Assembly (NCBI GenBank): GCA_021780055.1
Contig: JAJXZM010000364.1
Location: 1 to 6,508 of the forward strand
Source: Acidobacteriota bacterium
GTDB lineage: Bacteria; Acidobacteriota; Terriglobia; UBA7540
DNA: 6,508 nt
Reading direction: 5' to 3'
Positions 4,865 through 6,508 of this stretch are shown piece by piece. The notes under the pieces were generated by a model. The model did no database searches. It was not told the origin of the DNA and was given only the letters and a program-made list of their open reading frames with translations. The position numbers were made by a program, and so were the translations under genes. The first letter of the stretch is position 1, and each line of letters opens with the position of its first letter.

Positions 4865-6508
4865 ATGTGCGCCAACAGGTTTTCCTTGCCCGCCGGGTTT
4901 GATCCGCGAGTCCTGCTTTCTGAACGACTCACTGACCCGCGCAAAAATGCCGATAAGAAATTTGATCGCAGTATGCACAGCCTCGGCGCAACTTCGGGCA
5001 GTTCAGTCTCGCACAACTCTCGAATGTGGATGATCGCGGCACTGGCAGTAGTCGTCATCATTTCTCTGCCCAATCTTCAGTACCCCATCGGCCGAGACCA
5101 GGCTACTTACTGTGTAATCGCTGAGAGCCTGTTTAAAGGCAAGCACCTCTACCGCGACCTGTGGGATAACAAGCCGCCGGGGATTTTCTACCTTTACATT
5201 CCCATCGTCAGACTGGTGGGCCGTGCAACCTGGCTGGTGGGGGCGGTGGACCTTGTGTGTGTAGCGGCGGCCGCGCTTGGCACATTCTATTTCTGCGCTC
5301 GTTACCTGGGGCCGCAGGCGGGCGCACTCGCCGCGGTGCTCTATGCCTACTGGCACGACCGCAAGGGGTACATCAACGCTGCGCAGCCGGAAGTCTTTCT
5401 TGTCCTGTTTGTCTTTGCCGCCTTCTTCCTGGTCGCTCGCGGAGGGCGTTGTTCGAAGTGGCGGAGTTTCGCGGCGGGCCTTGCGCTGGGGGCGGCTTTC
5501 TGGATCAAGTACAACGCGCTCGCCTTCCTGCCGCTTGTCACTTTGCTTCCTTATCTCGACACCAGCTGCCTGGACTTGCCTTCGCCCCGGTTAGCGTTGA
5601 CTATCTCCTGGCGTGCATGGCTTGCGCGGACCGCAGCGCTGCTCGGCGGTCTTGCCACCACCATCGTCGGTGTTCTCGGCTGGTTTTACGTTTCCGGCGC
5701 ATGGCCGGCCATGAAAGAAGTTCAGTTTGAAGTATTGCCGCGCTATGGCGCCATGGTCGTTCAGCGCACTCCTCAATACTTTATCTGGGCCTTGCGGCAG
5801 GTCAACTTTAATCTCGGAAACTGGCCGGAAGCGGGCGTGGCGCTGGCATTGTTGATCGCCTGGCGATGCCGCGACTTTCATCGGACTGACCCGATCTTTA
5901 TCGCAGCCTTGTTGGAATTTCTTGTAACGGCCAGCCAGGCGCGCTTCAACGCTTACAGCTTTGAGACCTTCTTCCCATTTCTCGCGATGCTCTGGGCTTA
6001 TGTGGTCGTGCGCGTCTTCGACGGCTTCCACGCGATCTCTCAAAGGCTCGCCCGGCATGGTTGGGCCGCCGCCCGCGTTGGAGTCTGGCTGGTCTTTATT
6101 AATTGCGCTTATTTCCCGCTGCCCAAACCCACCATGCGCCAGGTCGAACGCTACCAGGGCTTTGAAAAGTGGTGGCGCAATCCTCAAAAGTCCTATCAAA
6201 ACTACTGGTGGTCGCTCGGCATCGAACACCTGGGCGGAGAGTTTCAGGTAGTCCATTATCTGAAGGACCATTCTGTGCAGGGAGACCAGGTCTATGTGTG
6301 GGGAACCGCGCCGCTCATTTACTTTCTTTCCGGGCGCGAATGCCCTTCGCGCTTTGTCTCGAACCTCGGGCTGATTTCCGATTGGACGCCTCCGGCATGG
6401 CGCAATGAGCTCGTCCAAGCTCTGAAGACGAAACAGCCACGCTATATCGTTGTCGAACGCCGCGACGCCATCCCTGCCGTCTCCGGCAACACGCTTGATT
6501 CGCAGGAA
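4865..6508 (+). CDS. GT39/ArnT-like polyprenyl-phosphate-sugar-dependent membrane glycosyltransferase (3' partial)
   Basis: Multi-pass inner-membrane protein, probably a GT-C glycosyltransferase that takes a sugar from a polyprenyl-phosphate carrier and adds it to an acceptor on the periplasmic side. The frame is open for 548 codons to the window edge with no stop. Visible: a hydrophilic N-terminal tail (1-53), TM1 (about 56-70), then a first outer loop with the GT39-like signature GRDQATY (76-82; D78 is the candidate catalytic Asp) and LYRDLWDNKPPG (95-106). About nine more hydrophobic segments follow (about 119-145, 150-163, 175-191, 202-229, 254-277, 323-334, 342-356, 367-384, 402-417), then a soluble C-terminal part with VYVWGTAPLIYFLSGR (476-491), a block seen in PMT_2-type proteins. 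The start is uncertain: ATG 4865 lies 7 bases after the previous stop but has only a weak upstream AGGCAAG; ATG 4973, 5024 and 5030 are in frame and also lack good sites. Donor and acceptor are unknown. The adjacent polyprenyl-phosphate sugar synthase is the natural donor source. Confidence 0.85.
   Translation, partial: MCANRFSLPAGFDPRVLLSERLTDPRKNADKKFDRSMHSLGATSGSSVSHNSRMWMIAALAVVVIISLPNLQYPIGRDQATYCVIAESLFKGKHLYRDLWDNKPPGIFYLYIPIVRLVGRATWLVGAVDLVCVAAAALGTFYFCARYLGPQAGALAAVLYAYWHDRKGYINAAQPEVFLVLFVFAAFFLVARGGRCSKWRSFAAGLALGAAFWIKYNALAFLPLVTLLPYLDTSCLDLPSPRLALTISWRAWLARTAALLGGLATTIVGVLGWFYVSGAWPAMKEVQFEVLPRYGAMVVQRTPQYFIWALRQVNFNLGNWPEAGVALALLIAWRCRDFHRTDPIFIAALLEFLVTASQARFNAYSFETFFPFLAMLWAYVVVRVFDGFHAISQRLARHGWAAARVGVWLVFINCAYFPLPKPTMRQVERYQGFEKWWRNPQKSYQNYWWSLGIEHLGGEFQVVHYLKDHSVQGDQVYVWGTAPLIYFLSGRECPSRFVSNLGLISDWTPPAWRNELVQALKTKQPRYIVVERRDAIPAVSGNTLDSQE

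Noticed and set aside
5257..5730. Plus-strand ORFs at 5257-5730 and 5277-5594
   Set aside because: They are out-of-frame readings of the GT39-like gene with Arg/Cys/Ala-rich translations and no motif.
5591..6418. Minus-strand ORF of 275 codons
   Set aside because: It lies wholly opposite the GT39-like gene, has a low-complexity charged/proline-rich translation with no recognisable domain, and the + strand frame has clear family motifs.

Overview
The window looks like part of an exopolysaccharide or cell-envelope glycan locus from a Gram-negative-type bacterium of moderately high GC. Four protein genes all run on the + strand, and the last one leaves the right edge. The style of the genes (a one-piece Wzc-like tyrosine kinase with a short N-terminal tail, a UDP-glucuronate decarboxylase, lipid-linked sugar enzymes) would fit Acidobacteriota or a similar environmental phylum. 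That placement rests on general resemblance only; no marker gene is present.

Layout: (1) 35-2278, a polysaccharide co-polymerase fused to a bacterial tyrosine kinase (Wzc/CpsCD type), whose frame is open to the left edge. (2) 2279-2599, a 321-base gap with no convincing gene but with a good sigma70-like promoter (2509-2536). (3) 2600-3577, a UDP-glucuronate decarboxylase (UDP-xylose synthase, UXS family). (4) 3578-3726, a 149-base gap with a second sigma70-like promoter (3653-3681). (5) 3727-4857, a polyprenyl-phosphate sugar synthase of the DPM1 type fused to a GtrA-like four-helix membrane domain. (6) 4865 to beyond 6508, a large multi-pass membrane protein resembling GT39/ArnT/PMT-type glycosyltransferases, starting 7 bases after the previous stop.

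How they may work together: the kinase/co-polymerase would control chain length and export of a polymer at the inner membrane. The UXS enzyme would supply UDP-xylose. The GT2-GtrA fusion would charge a polyprenyl phosphate with one sugar, and the adjacent GT39-like protein would use such a lipid-linked sugar as donor on the outer face of the membrane. The last two genes look like one synthesis-and-transfer module. The sugar and the acceptor cannot be read from the sequence. The two promoters suggest three transcription units rather than one operon.

I found no tRNA, rRNA, CRISPR array, insertion sequence or attachment site. I see no clear sign of a wholly new system. The most useful points are the last gene, which has no stop codon in the window and so is easy to miss, the fused GT2-GtrA protein beside it, and a 14-residue insertion in the UXS enzyme.
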